The notes beneath the pieces were generated by a model. The model was not told where the DNA came from and searched no databases. It worked only from the letters and a program-made list of their open reading frames with translations. A DNA stretch of 15,304 bases. It comes from Propionibacteriaceae bacterium (GTDB lineage Bacteria > Actinomycetota > Actinomycetes > Propionibacteriales > Propionibacteriaceae). Where the stretch lies: NCBI GenBank assembly GCA_024636075.1, contig JAGXHS010000114.1, positions 1 to 15,304 on the forward strand. Reading direction: 5' to 3'. This document shows, one piece after another, positions 1-6,912 of this stretch. The translations under genes and the position numbers were made by a program. Position 1 is the first letter of the stretch; every line of letters starts with the position of its first letter.

Positions 1-27
1 GCAGCGTCAGATGTGTATAAGAGACAG
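1..27 (+). other. Residual Nextera/Tn5 sequencing adapter (not genomic)
   Basis: Positions 9-27 read AGATGTGTATAAGAGACAG, the 19-bp Tn5 mosaic end used in Illumina Nextera libraries. Positions 1-8 (GCAGCGTC) are the adjoining part of the Nextera read-1 adapter. This is library-derived sequence left at the end of a contig. Any reading frame that starts here is an artefact, and the genome sequence begins at about 28. Confidence 0.97.
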
Positions 28-260
28 GGCCACGGGCAAGGATGACGGCCTTGGTCGCTGGACGCTGAAGCTGGTCGATCACCGCACCAGTGTCCCATCG
101 AGCTGTCCCTGCTCACCAGAATCACAGAACGTGGTGAGCAGGTCCGCTGCAGCCGTCAACCAAGCCAGCCGTCAGGTAGCCCAGACGTCAGACAGCTCAG
201 TTCTGCGGGCTGAGGTTGGACTGCTACTCCGTTGGTTGTGGATAGGTGCCGTGGTCCTCG
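28..260. other. Left contig edge, no gene recognised
   Basis: I see no convincing gene, RNA or terminator between the adapter and the repeat tract. Open frames here are extensions of frames from the repeats or start within the adapter. On the minus strand, the stretch from 295 down to 227 is the in-frame continuation of the repeat protein past its TAG stop, and it ends at a second TAG at 224-226. Confidence 0.5.
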
Positions 261-564
261 GGGCCGAGGTTGCCGTGGTCGGGGTCAGCCGCGCGCTAGT
301 GGCCCCCTCGTGCCTGATCCGGGATGTCCTGGGGGCCGAGATCGCCGTGGTCGGAGTCAACCGCGCCCGAGTGGCCCCTTCGTGGCTGACCCGGGATGTC
401 CTGGGGGCCGAGATCGCCGTGGTCGGGGTCAACCCCCGAGTGGCCGGTTCGTGGCTGACCCGGGATGTCCTCGGGGCCCAGATCGCCGTGGTCGGGGTCA
501 ACCCCCGAGTGGCCGGTTCGTGGCTGGCCGGGGATCTCCGCGGGGCCGAGATCGCCGTGATCGG
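261..564. repeat. Tandem repeat, 69/72-bp unit, about 4.3 copies
   Basis: On the plus strand the phrase GGGCC(G/C)AG recurs at 261, 333, 405, 474 and 543, giving unit lengths of 72, 72, 69 and 69 bp and a partial last copy. The copies are highly similar. The length difference is exactly three bases, so the array keeps its frame, which suggests it is or was translated. It encodes the repeats of the minus-strand acidic protein at 296-637. Because the period is a multiple of three and GC is high, several other frames are open by chance. Spacing and unit size do not fit CRISPR. Confidence 0.9.
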
Positions 565-637
565 CCTGCTGCCAGTCGTTGGTCTCCTGCTCGTCGCCGG
601 GGCCGGGATTGTCATCTGTGTTCTCTTGAGGGGACAT
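296..637 (-). CDS. Small acidic tandem-repeat protein, hypothetical
   Basis: I do not recognise a family. The predicted protein has 113 residues: an acidic, Gln/Asn/Pro-rich head of about 25 residues, then repeats of 23-24 residues based on DHGDLGPxDIPGQPRTGHSG. There are three full copies and a fourth cut short. There is no signal peptide, membrane segment or cysteine, so it is probably soluble and disordered. I prefer this frame because its second codon positions are lowest in GC, as expected of coding DNA, and repeat indels are multiples of three. The start is ATG with no good ribosome site, 33 bp after the dhaM 3' frame, so it may ride on the dha transcript. A TAG at 296-298 stops it inside a repeat, although repeat-like coding continues for about 23 more codons. 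It could be degenerate or non-coding. Confidence 0.45.
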   Translation of the reverse strand: MSPQENTDDNPGPGDEQETNDWQQADHGDLGPAEIPGQPRTGHSGVDPDHGDLGPEDIPGQPRTGHSGVDPDHGDLGPQDIPGQPRRGHSGAVDSDHGDLGPQDIPDQARGGH

Positions 638-670
638 GTGTGCAGACTATTCCCGAAAACGAGCCAACAC

Positions 671-1042
671 TCAGATTCGCTCAATCTCTCCGCTGGCGGG
701 GTGAGCGATCACCTCGTCGCCGTCGTTGAGCTGGCTGATGTCGCCAAGAGGATGAATCACCGGGATCCCACGGGACCGGGCGATGATGATGCCGTGCCCA
801 GCCCTCACGGGTGCCAGAGTGATGACGCCAGCGACGGTGTCGGGCAGTTGGGCAGCGGCGTCGGCGTCCAGTTCGTCGATGATCACCAGTCCTTCAACGC
901 CACCGGGCAGCGTCAGATCGGCCCCGGCGAGGGCTGCGCTGAGCTGACGCTGCAATTGCCTCAGATCCTGGGCGCGCTCAGCCAGATAGGCGTCAGACAT
1001 GGATTCGAACTGGGCAACGACCTTTCGCCCCGAGGTCGTCAC
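671..1042 (-). CDS. dhaM: DhaM C-terminal part: enzyme I-like phosphohistidine domain, separated by frameshift
   Basis: This 123-residue frame encodes the end of an enzyme I N-terminal domain (PEP-utilising mobile domain). Residues 11-35 (QFESMSDAYLAERAQDLRQL and onward) match the enzyme I helix before the swivelling domain. AGHGIIIARSRGIP at 81-94 matches the active-site motif, with His83 as the likely phosphohistidine. It continues the homology that breaks off at the end of the upstream dhaM frame. The GTG at 1042-1040 overlaps the upstream TGA (GTGA) and has a GGAG three bases before it, so reinitiation is possible. However, the same frame is open upstream as GDNALESV, which reads as natural enzyme I sequence. 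I therefore infer one gene broken by a single-base indel rather than two proteins. Confidence 0.85.
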   Translation of the reverse strand: MTTSGRKVVAQFESMSDAYLAERAQDLRQLQRQLSAALAGADLTLPGGVEGLVIIDELDADAAAQLPDTVAGVITLAPVRAGHGIIIARSRGIPVIHPLGDISQLNDGDEVIAHPASGEIERI

Positions 1043-2061
1043 AGACTCCAGCGCGTTGTCCCCGCACCGATCAGCTTGCGTGCGGCCCCGGTGAAGGACG
1101 CATCGCGCAGCAGCGCCAACTGGGCATCGAAGATCCCCGGATCGGCCACAGTGCCCTTGAGTGACTGCAAGTGCGCCGCCACCTGATCGATCGCCTCGTT
1201 CAGTCGGCCCTCCTCGCTCGCACCGTCAGTTGGCTCGTACCCGGAAAGATCGGGTTCGGTCACGAGTCTGCGCAGCCGAGCGCGAATCGGCCCTGCTGAC
1301 TGATCGGGAAGGGCTTCGCCAGCCGGGTCGGGGGCGTCCCCGAAACCATCAGCAGCAAGATCGGTGATCCGTTGGATCGCGGTGTCGGCGTCCGGTCCGC
1401 TGGCATGCACCACCATGGTGTGGCCCTGACGCAGGCCCAGAGAGGCCAAACTGCTCAAACTGCTGGCATCGGCAGCAGCAGACCCTGTGGTCTCGTTGGC
1501 GACTTGCACATCAGCATCGAGCCCACGCAGGGCGCTGACCAGTTTGGCGGCCGGACGAGCATGGAGACCGTGTGGGTTGGTCAATTCGTGACGAAGATCG
1601 GGCTTCCCTGTGGGGGAATCAGTTGTGGCGGCGCCATCGTCATCGGCGTCGGCGATACCGAGGTGTTCGCGCTTGGCGGCCAACCCATTGGACGCCTCAC
1701 GCGCCACCTCACTCAAACTTGCGCCACTCGATGCGGTGACCACCGCAGACACCAAGCCTTCGATCAGTGGTGCAGCTGACAAGAGCACCCTTTCGGCCAG
1801 ATCGGGATCGACGAACTCAAGTGCCATTTCGCTGGAGAGCACTGCGCTCCCCAGATCCATCAACACCAAAGTGCCCTCGGGTGAGTCCACCTCGACCAGG
1901 GCCTCGCTGACCGCGGTGGCGTCAGTGCCGAAGGTGGTGTCGTCGAGGCCAGCAGCAACAGCCATCCTGGGACAGGAATCTGCTTCCACCATCTCCTTGG
2001 CCAGATCGACTGCTGCCTGTGCCAGCGCGCGTGAGTGCGAAACGACGACGATCCCGATCAC
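1039..2061 (-). CDS. dhaM: DhaM N-terminal part: PTS phosphoryl carrier for dihydroxyacetone kinase (EIIA-HPr-partial EI)
   Basis: DhaM passes phosphate from the PTS to the ADP bound in DhaL, using PEP in place of ATP. The frame shows an EIIA-Man-like domain at about 1-135 with its active His9 in VVSHS. An HPr domain follows at about 155-242, with GLHARPAA carrying His167 and an SSLSSLASLG stretch near the regulatory-serine position. The start of an enzyme I-like domain runs from about 257. Coding ends abruptly in GAGTTRWSL, which does not fit the family. A -1 shift at the G4 run (plus 1060-1063) instead continues as GDNALESVTTSGRKVV into the next frame. Joined, the two parts give about 463 residues, close to the 472 of E. 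coli DhaM. The GTG start overlaps the dhaL stop by four bases (GTGA) with no strong ribosome site, implying translational coupling. Confidence 0.93.
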   Translation of the reverse strand: MIGIVVVSHSRALAQAAVDLAKEMVEADSCPRMAVAAGLDDTTFGTDATAVSEALVEVDSPEGTLVLMDLGSAVLSSEMALEFVDPDLAERVLLSAAPLIEGLVSAVVTASSGASLSEVAREASNGLAAKREHLGIADADDDGAATTDSPTGKPDLRHELTNPHGLHARPAAKLVSALRGLDADVQVANETTGSAAADASSLSSLASLGLRQGHTMVVHASGPDADTAIQRITDLAADGFGDAPDPAGEALPDQSAGPIRARLRRLVTEPDLSGYEPTDGASEEGRLNEAIDQVAAHLQSLKGTVADPGIFDAQLALLRDASFTGAARKLIGAGTTRWSL

Positions 2062-2687
2062 GAGAGCGTCCGCGCCGCGCTCTCGATCACCATCGCCATG
2101 CTGGTTGCCCCCGGATCCTGGTGATCCCTCGACCGGTCACCCAGATACGACGCCCGACCCTTGCGGGCGATCAGGGGAATCGTTGCGTCCCGGCCCTCGG
2201 CAGCCGCCGATGCGGCGGCACTCAGGCTGTCCGCGAGGTCGCTGCCACCGCTGGCCGCCTCCTCAAAGGCACGCAGGGCCGGTTCCAGGGTGTCGACCAG
2301 CGTTTTGTCGCCCTCTTCTGCCTTGCCACGTGCCTTGACGCCGTCGATCCCCGCACTGAGCGCGACGGCGAACTGATTGGCCGTCAGCTCGCCGTCGGCG
2401 GGCAGCGCTGATGCGAAGCGCAGCAGAAAGGTGCCGTAGAGAGGTCCGGCCGCGCCGCCGACTGTGCTGACCAAGGTCATGCCGACCTTCTTCAGATAGG
2501 CGGCCGCGCTGTCGAAGTTGCCCGCATCCAGCGCGGCCACGGCCTTCATGCCGCGGGCCATGTTGGAGCCGTGATCGGCATCGCCGATCTGCCGGTCGAG
2601 ATCAGTCAACATCTTCGCATTGACGTCTATCACACCGTGCAGATCGGCCATCCAATTGGCCATCAGTTGCGCGTCCAACGTGCTCAT
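2058..2687 (-). CDS. dhaL: Dihydroxyacetone kinase ADP-binding subunit DhaL
   Basis: DhaL carries a tightly bound ADP that is rephosphorylated by DhaM and hands the phosphate to dihydroxyacetone on DhaK. The 209-residue length is that of the family (E. coli about 210). The metal/nucleotide site is visible as DLDRQIGDADHG, with Asp31, Asp36 and Asp38 as the expected Mg ligands. The Gly-rich STVGGAAGPLYG loop and the later RKGRASYLGDRSRDHQDPGATS region are also typical. I chose the ATG at 2687-2685, which overlaps the dhaK stop as TGATG and has GAGGTGGGG upstream. The frame is open further upstream, but that lies inside dhaK. Coupled translation should keep DhaK and DhaL balanced. Confidence 0.96.
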   Translation of the reverse strand: MSTLDAQLMANWMADLHGVIDVNAKMLTDLDRQIGDADHGSNMARGMKAVAALDAGNFDSAAAYLKKVGMTLVSTVGGAAGPLYGTFLLRFASALPADGELTANQFAVALSAGIDGVKARGKAEEGDKTLVDTLEPALRAFEEAASGGSDLADSLSAAASAAAEGRDATIPLIARKGRASYLGDRSRDHQDPGATSMAMVIESAARTLS

Positions 2688-3688
2688 CAGCAGCCCCACC
2701 TCAGTCCGGGAGTATTGACAGGAGCATCCCACAATTTCACGATGTCGTCGTCAGCCTGCAAAAGAGTGACAGACAGTCCCGCCATGTCCAGCGAGGTCAT
2801 GTAGCTGCCGACCAGGTTGCGTGCAATCGTGATGCCATTGCCTTCGAGGATCCTGGCGATCTCGCCGTACATCAGGTACTGCTCCAGCAGGGGGGTGGCC
2901 CCAAGTCCGTTGACGAAGGCGATCACCGGCGAACCGGTGAAGTCGAGGTCGGCGAGGATCGCTTCGACCAACATTCCGGCGACTTCGCGGGCGGAGCCCA
3001 GCTTGACCCGCTCACGGCCAGGCTCACCGTGAATACCGATGCCCAGTTCCATCTCGTCCTCCTCCAACGAGAAAGTGGGCTCACCAGCCGACGGCACGGT
3101 GCACGAGGTCAACGCCACACCCATCGAGCGGCCGCCGCCGTTGACCTTCTTGGCCAATTCCAGCAGTGCGTCAAGATCGCGACCCTGTTCGGCGGCAGCA
3201 CCGACGATCTTCTCCAGCAGAACGGTGACGCCAACGCCACGCCGACCTGCGGTGTAGAGGGAGTCCTGCACGGCGACGTCGTCATTCGTGACTATGCTCT
3301 CCACCCGCACGCCCTCGGCCTCGGCGACCATTTCGGCGGCCATGTCGAAGTTCATCACATCACCGGTGTAGTTCTTCACGATGTGCAGCACGCCCGCTCC
3401 ACCGTCGACGGCGGCCGTCGCGGCCATCATCTGGTCAGGCACCGGGGAGGTGAACACTTCACCGGCACAGGCAGCGTCCAGCATGCCCAAGCCCACGAAC
3501 CCACCGTGCATCGGCTCATGTCCCGATCCACCGCCGGAAACCAATCCCACCTTGCCCTGCTTGGGCGCATCTTTCCGCAGGATGACCTTGTTCTCGTGAT
3601 CGAAGCGCAACCGGTCCGAGAGTGCGGCTTCCATTCCCCGAAGGGCGTCGGCGACAACTGTGTCGACATCATTGATGAGTTTCTTCAT
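2687..3688 (-). CDS. dhaK: PTS-dependent dihydroxyacetone kinase substrate-binding subunit DhaK
   Basis: DhaK binds dihydroxyacetone covalently and is the site of its phosphorylation to dihydroxyacetone phosphate. The 333-residue protein has the SGGGSGHEPMHGGF loop at 51-64 (His57 near the substrate), NYTGD at 106-110 (Asp110, matching the catalytic Asp of E. coli DhaK), and GIGIHGEPG at 216-224. In the last, His220 corresponds to the histidine that forms the hemiaminal with the substrate. All key residues are present. It is the first gene of the minus-strand operon dhaK-dhaL-dhaM. The ATG is preceded only by a weak GATGGG. The divergent neighbour is menE, 209 bp away. No glycerol dehydrogenase or dha regulator is visible in the window. 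Confidence 0.97.
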   Translation of the reverse strand: MKKLINDVDTVVADALRGMEAALSDRLRFDHENKVILRKDAPKQGKVGLVSGGGSGHEPMHGGFVGLGMLDAACAGEVFTSPVPDQMMAATAAVDGGAGVLHIVKNYTGDVMNFDMAAEMVAEAEGVRVESIVTNDDVAVQDSLYTAGRRGVGVTVLLEKIVGAAAEQGRDLDALLELAKKVNGGGRSMGVALTSCTVPSAGEPTFSLEEDEMELGIGIHGEPGRERVKLGSAREVAGMLVEAILADLDFTGSPVIAFVNGLGATPLLEQYLMYGEIARILEGNGITIARNLVGSYMTSLDMAGLSVTLLQADDDIVKLWDAPVNTPGLRWGC

Positions 3689-3728
3689 GTGCCCATCAAA
3701 TCACCGCGCAGGCGTCCGGACCCGCGAA

Positions 3729-3742
3729 ACGCACGGATGCGT
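3729..3742. promoter_or_regulatory. Small inverted repeat upstream of dhaK (possible operator)
   Basis: ACGCA at 3729-3733 and TGCGT at 3738-3742 form a perfect 5-bp inverted repeat around CGGA, about 40 bp upstream of the dhaK start. On the minus strand it immediately follows a CTATGT stretch that could serve as a -10. Repeats this short occur by chance in GC-rich DNA, so the operator role is only a suggestion. Confidence 0.25.
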
Positions 3743-3882
3743 GACATAGGTGCAGATGGCGTGGCCGAATGCGCACGTTGTTCCAACCCCGGTGGTCGGG
3801 CGTCACAGGCGATCGCTCCTGCGGGGAGGCGACGTGGCGACGGCGGGGAGCCGCCCTAAGCTGCTGGTCAGTGGTGTACGTC

Positions 3883-3893
3883 AGGGAGGGGAG
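3883..3893 (+). promoter_or_regulatory. Strong Shine-Dalgarno site that sets the menE start
   Basis: AGGGAGGGGAG contains GGAGG at 3885-3889, eight bases before the ATG at 3898. It picks this ATG over an in-frame ATG at 3769, whose extra 43 residues look nothing like an acyl-CoA ligase. Confidence 0.85.
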
Positions 3894-3897
3894 TGCG

Positions 3898-5004
3898 ATG
3901 GAGCTGCGGGTCTGCCGCCCGGACGAGGTGCCGACGCTGTTGCCGCGCGCCCTTGAAGGTGAGTTCGTGCTGGCACCAGTACCGGTCGATGCCCCCGCGT
4001 CGGGGCGCAAGGCGATCGTGTCGATGTTGCAGCCGGAAGCACCCGTGACCGAGCCAGGCGCCGCGGTGGTGCTTGCCACCTCGGGTAGTTCGGGTGAGCC
4101 GAAGGGGGTGGTGCTTGGTCGAGAAGCGCTGCGGGCGTCCGCGCAGATGGCACAGCAGAGGTTGGGAGAGTTGACCTGGCACTGCGCGCTCCCACTGAAC
4201 TACGTGGCGGGTCTGATGGTTCTGGTGCGGGCGCAGACTGCTGGTCGCGAGCCACGACTGGTGGCGTCTGACCTGAGCGATCTGTTGCCGACGTCGGGCG
4301 GTGATGCCATTTCTCTCGTGCCCACTCAACTGCATCGGGCGCTGGGCGACGAGCGGTTGACGGCTCGGCTGCGCGCGATGTCGGTGATCCTGCTCGGAGG
4401 GGCCCCGGCCCGGCCAGCTCTGTTGTCGGCGGCCGAATCAGCCGGGCTGCGGGTCATCACCACCTACGGGATGAGCGAGACCTGTGGGGGCTGTGTCTGG
4501 GACGGTCAGCCGTTGCCGGGAGTCACCGTGCAACTGTCCGCGACGGGACGGGTCAGTCTGAGTGGCTCGATGGTGTTCAGCGGCTATCGGCTGCGCCCTG
4601 AGTTGACCGCTGAAACTCTCGATGCGCAGACGGTGCACAGTCAGGACCGCGGCCGCTGGACGCCCGACGGTACGCTGCAAATCATCGGTCGGGTGGACGA
4701 ACTGGTGATCTCGGGAGGTGTCAAGGTCGATCTCGCCGAGGTGCAGCGCTCGGCGGCCGGGCACACCGACCAGCCTTGTGTCGTGGTCGGCGTCGATGAC
4801 GAGGAATGGGGAACCTGCGTGGTCATGCTCACCACAGACCTTCGAGACACCGCGTGGTGGCGCGCTGTGCTGGCTCACGAACTGCCCGCGGCTGCGTTGC
4901 CACGCCACGTGCTGCACCTGGAGCGACTGCCGTTGACGAACTCTGGCAAGATCGATCGTCTGCAAGCCCGTCGGATCGCAACCCGAGAGCTGGCCCGATC
5001 CTGA
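3898..5004 (+). CDS. menE: o-Succinylbenzoate-CoA ligase MenE
   Basis: MenE activates o-succinylbenzoate with ATP and CoA (via the acyl-AMP) to give OSB-CoA, the substrate of MenB. The 368-residue protein shows adenylate-forming enzyme motifs in order: the phosphate loop TSGSSGEPKG at 61-70, TTYGMSETCGG at 188-198, the hinge-region aspartate in IIGRVDELVISGG at 262-274, and NSGKIDR at 348-354 with the catalytic Lys351. It is shorter than the usual 450-500 residues because the N-terminal part is compact, which is common in actinobacterial MenE. It is the first gene of the menE-menA-menC-menD run and ends 23 bp before menA. Confidence 0.93.
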   Translation: MELRVCRPDEVPTLLPRALEGEFVLAPVPVDAPASGRKAIVSMLQPEAPVTEPGAAVVLATSGSSGEPKGVVLGREALRASAQMAQQRLGELTWHCALPLNYVAGLMVLVRAQTAGREPRLVASDLSDLLPTSGGDAISLVPTQLHRALGDERLTARLRAMSVILLGGAPARPALLSAAESAGLRVITTYGMSETCGGCVWDGQPLPGVTVQLSATGRVSLSGSMVFSGYRLRPELTAETLDAQTVHSQDRGRWTPDGTLQIIGRVDELVISGGVKVDLAEVQRSAAGHTDQPCVVVGVDDEEWGTCVVMLTTDLRDTAWWRAVLAHELPAAALPRHVLHLERLPLTNSGKIDRLQARRIATRELARS

Positions 5005-5015
5005 CCACGAGTACT

Positions 5016-5020
5016 GGAGG
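5016..5020 (+). promoter_or_regulatory. Shine-Dalgarno site that sets the menA GTG start
   Basis: GGAGG lies seven bases before the GTG at 5028. The open frame extends back into menE, but only this start has a ribosome site and yields a normal MenA N-terminus (ATVAEWVEGARLRTLPAAV). Confidence 0.85.
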
Positions 5021-5027
5021 CGCACAG

Positions 5028-5909
5028 GTGGCAACCGTTGCTGAATGGGTGGAGGGCGCACGGCTACGCACCCTGCCGGCAGCTGTCGCCCCAGTGTTTG
5101 CGGGAACCGCCACCGCGCACGCCCGGGGGCTGGCCAGTCCGACCCTGGCTGGACTCGCGATGGTGGTCGCGCTCGCCCTGCAGGTGGGCGTCAACTACGC
5201 GAACGACTACTCCGATGGCACCAGGGGCGCTGATACCGACAGGGTCGGTCCGCAACGGCTGGTGGGTTCGGGTGCCGCCTCCCCAGCGGTGGTCCGGGCG
5301 GCTGCGTTCGGCTGCTTCGCCCTCGCGGCGATCACCGGATTGGTGGTGGTGTTGATCACTCAGCACTGGTGGCTGGTGGCTCTTGGTGCACTCAGCATTC
5401 TGGCTGCCTGGTTCTACACCGGCGGCGATCATCCCTACGGCTACCACGGCCTGGGTGAAGTGATGGTCTTCATCTTCTTCGGATTGGTCGCTGTCTGCGG
5501 TACCACGTACGTGATGACCGACACCCTCGACGTCGCGACGGTGCTGGCGGCAACCGGGATCGGTTCGCTGGCCTGCGCGATCCTGGTGGCCAACAACCTC
5601 CGCGACGCCCCGACCGACGCGACCGTCGGCAAACGCACCCTGGCCACGAAACTGGGCGATCGACGCACCCGGCTGTTCTACCTGCTGTTGCTGGTGGTTG
5701 CGGCGGTGTGCGTGCTCGGTGTGGTCGCCCTGACGACCTGGTGGGCGTTGTTGGCATTGGCCATGCTGGCCCCGTTGGCTCCAGCTGCCCGGATCATCGC
5801 GAGTGGCGTCGTTGGCCTCGAATTGGTGCGGGTGCTCAAACTGACCGGAATCGCCGAGCTGTTCTGTGGTCTCGGCCTGCTGGTCGGGGTGGTGATCGGC
5901 AGTGCCTGA
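5028..5909 (+). CDS. menA: 1,4-Dihydroxy-2-naphthoate polyprenyltransferase MenA
   Basis: MenA is an integral membrane enzyme that attaches the polyprenyl tail to dihydroxynaphthoate, losing CO2 and forming demethylmenaquinone. The 293-residue protein is strongly hydrophobic with about eight to nine predicted spans. It carries both Asp-rich motifs of the UbiA superfamily: NYANDYSDGTRGAD at 56-69, which binds the Mg-diphosphate, and NNLRDAPTDATVGKRTLA at 189-206. The second is diagnostic of MenA. It follows menE by 23 bp and overlaps menC by eight bases, so it is almost certainly cotranscribed with both. Confidence 0.96.
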   Translation: MATVAEWVEGARLRTLPAAVAPVFAGTATAHARGLASPTLAGLAMVVALALQVGVNYANDYSDGTRGADTDRVGPQRLVGSGAASPAVVRAAAFGCFALAAITGLVVVLITQHWWLVALGALSILAAWFYTGGDHPYGYHGLGEVMVFIFFGLVAVCGTTYVMTDTLDVATVLAATGIGSLACAILVANNLRDAPTDATVGKRTLATKLGDRRTRLFYLLLLVVAAVCVLGVVALTTWWALLALAMLAPLAPAARIIASGVVGLELVRVLKLTGIAELFCGLGLLVGVVIGSA

Positions 5910-6912
5910 CGACCAGCTCGTTGGTGCGGTCGGGAGCCTGCCCCGGTGGGTCTACTCCATCGGTCTGCGGACCCGCTTCCGTGGTCTCACCCGGCGAGAG
6001 GGGATGCTGCTGCGCGGCCCAGCCGGCTGGGGCGAATGGAGCCCTTTCGTCGAGTACGATGCCCGAGAGTCGGCCAACTGGTTCGCCGCCACGCTCGAGG
6101 CGTGCTTCGAGGGGTTCCCGGCAGCGGTGCGCACCGTGATCCCGGTCAACGTGACGGTGCCGGCGGTGGCTCCAGAGGCCGCCCAACGAATCGTCAGCGC
6201 GTCGGCCTGTCGGACAGCCAAGGTGAAGGTGGCCGAACAGGGCCAGACGTTGGACGACGACATCAACCGGGTCGCCGCCGTGAGGCAGGCCATCGGCCGT
6301 GACGGCACGGTGCGCGTCGACGCCAACGGGGCGTGGAGCGTGGAACAGGGCCTGCAGGCAGTGCGGGCCCTGAGCCGATTCGACCTGGAGTACGTCGAAC
6401 AACCGTGTCGCACGGTGGAGGAACTCGCCGAGTTGCGCCGCCTACTGGCCCGGCAACACCTCGATGTGGCGATTGCGGCGGACGAATCGATTCGCCGCAC
6501 CGGTGACCCGCAGCGCGTCAGGGAACTGGCAGCCGCCGACATCGCGGTGCTGAAGGTGCAACCTCTGGGTGGAGTGCGCAGATGCCTCGAGGTGGCTGAA
6601 CAACTCGGGCTACCGGTGGTGGTCTCATCGGCCCTGGAGACCTCGGTGGGTATCTCGATGGGTCTGGCGCTGGCCGCCGCGTTGCCGGAGTTGCCCTTCG
6701 CCTGCGGATTGAACACCGTCCGGCTGTTCGACGCCGACGTCACCGACGATCCTCTGGTCGAGTCCGGCGGTGTCATCAGAGTGCGGTCGGTGACGCCGGA
6801 ATCGGATGCAGAACAGCGTCTCGCCGCCGACGAGCAGACTGCGCAGCGTTGGGACGCCAGGTTGCTGGAGGTCTGCCATCTTGCCGGACACCCCGATCGG
6901 AAGCCGACATGA
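5902..6912 (+). CDS. menC: o-Succinylbenzoate synthase MenC
   Basis: MenC dehydrates SHCHC to o-succinylbenzoate and belongs to the enolase superfamily. The 336-residue protein has the expected active site: the KVK pair (Lys107 and Lys109, the latter the probable base), the metal ligands Asp140 in VDANGAW, Glu166 in YVEQPC and Asp194 in AADESI, and Lys218 in VLKVQPLGG. The N-terminal capping domain is present (WGEWSPFVEYD). The start is GTG at 5902, overlapping the menA stop by eight bases with a GGGGTGGTGA stretch upstream. It ends in an ATGA overlap with menD. Nothing is missing, although the last 25 residues look charged and variable. Confidence 0.94.
   Translation: MPDDQLVGAVGSLPRWVYSIGLRTRFRGLTRREGMLLRGPAGWGEWSPFVEYDARESANWFAATLEACFEGFPAAVRTVIPVNVTVPAVAPEAAQRIVSASACRTAKVKVAEQGQTLDDDINRVAAVRQAIGRDGTVRVDANGAWSVEQGLQAVRALSRFDLEYVEQPCRTVEELAELRRLLARQHLDVAIAADESIRRTGDPQRVRELAAADIAVLKVQPLGGVRRCLEVAEQLGLPVVVSSALETSVGISMGLALAAALPELPFACGLNTVRLFDADVTDDPLVESGGVIRVRSVTPESDAEQRLAADEQTAQRWDARLLEVCHLAGHPDRKPT

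Larger units (their letters stand above)
3689..3897. promoter_or_regulatory. Divergent dhaK/menE intergenic region
   Basis: This 209-bp stretch should hold promoters for both transcripts. On the menE side, TAAGCT at 3857-3862 resembles an actinobacterial -10 (TANNNT), but I see no good -35. Just upstream, GGCGG at 3842-3846 and CCGCC at 3851-3855 can form a 5-bp hairpin with a 4-base loop. Nearer dhaK lies the inverted repeat at 3729-3742. No small gene is convincing here. Confidence 0.5.

Noticed and set aside
261..564. A CRISPR array
   Set aside because: The units are contiguous 69/72-bp repeats with no unique spacers and no cas genes nearby.
172..684. A 170-codon minus-strand frame through the repeats (Thr/Pro/Arg/Ser-rich)
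   Set aside because: It begins at TTG inside the end of dhaM, and its second codon positions are much richer in GC than coding sequence normally is; the 296-637 frame fits better.
11..1186. A 391-codon plus-strand open frame from the left edge
   Set aside because: It starts inside the sequencing adapter, passes through the repeat tract and lies antisense to dhaM, which has clear domain homology on the other strand.
3769..3897. A longer MenE with 43 more N-terminal residues
   Set aside because: The extension has no family resemblance, and the very strong ribosome site marks the ATG at 3898.
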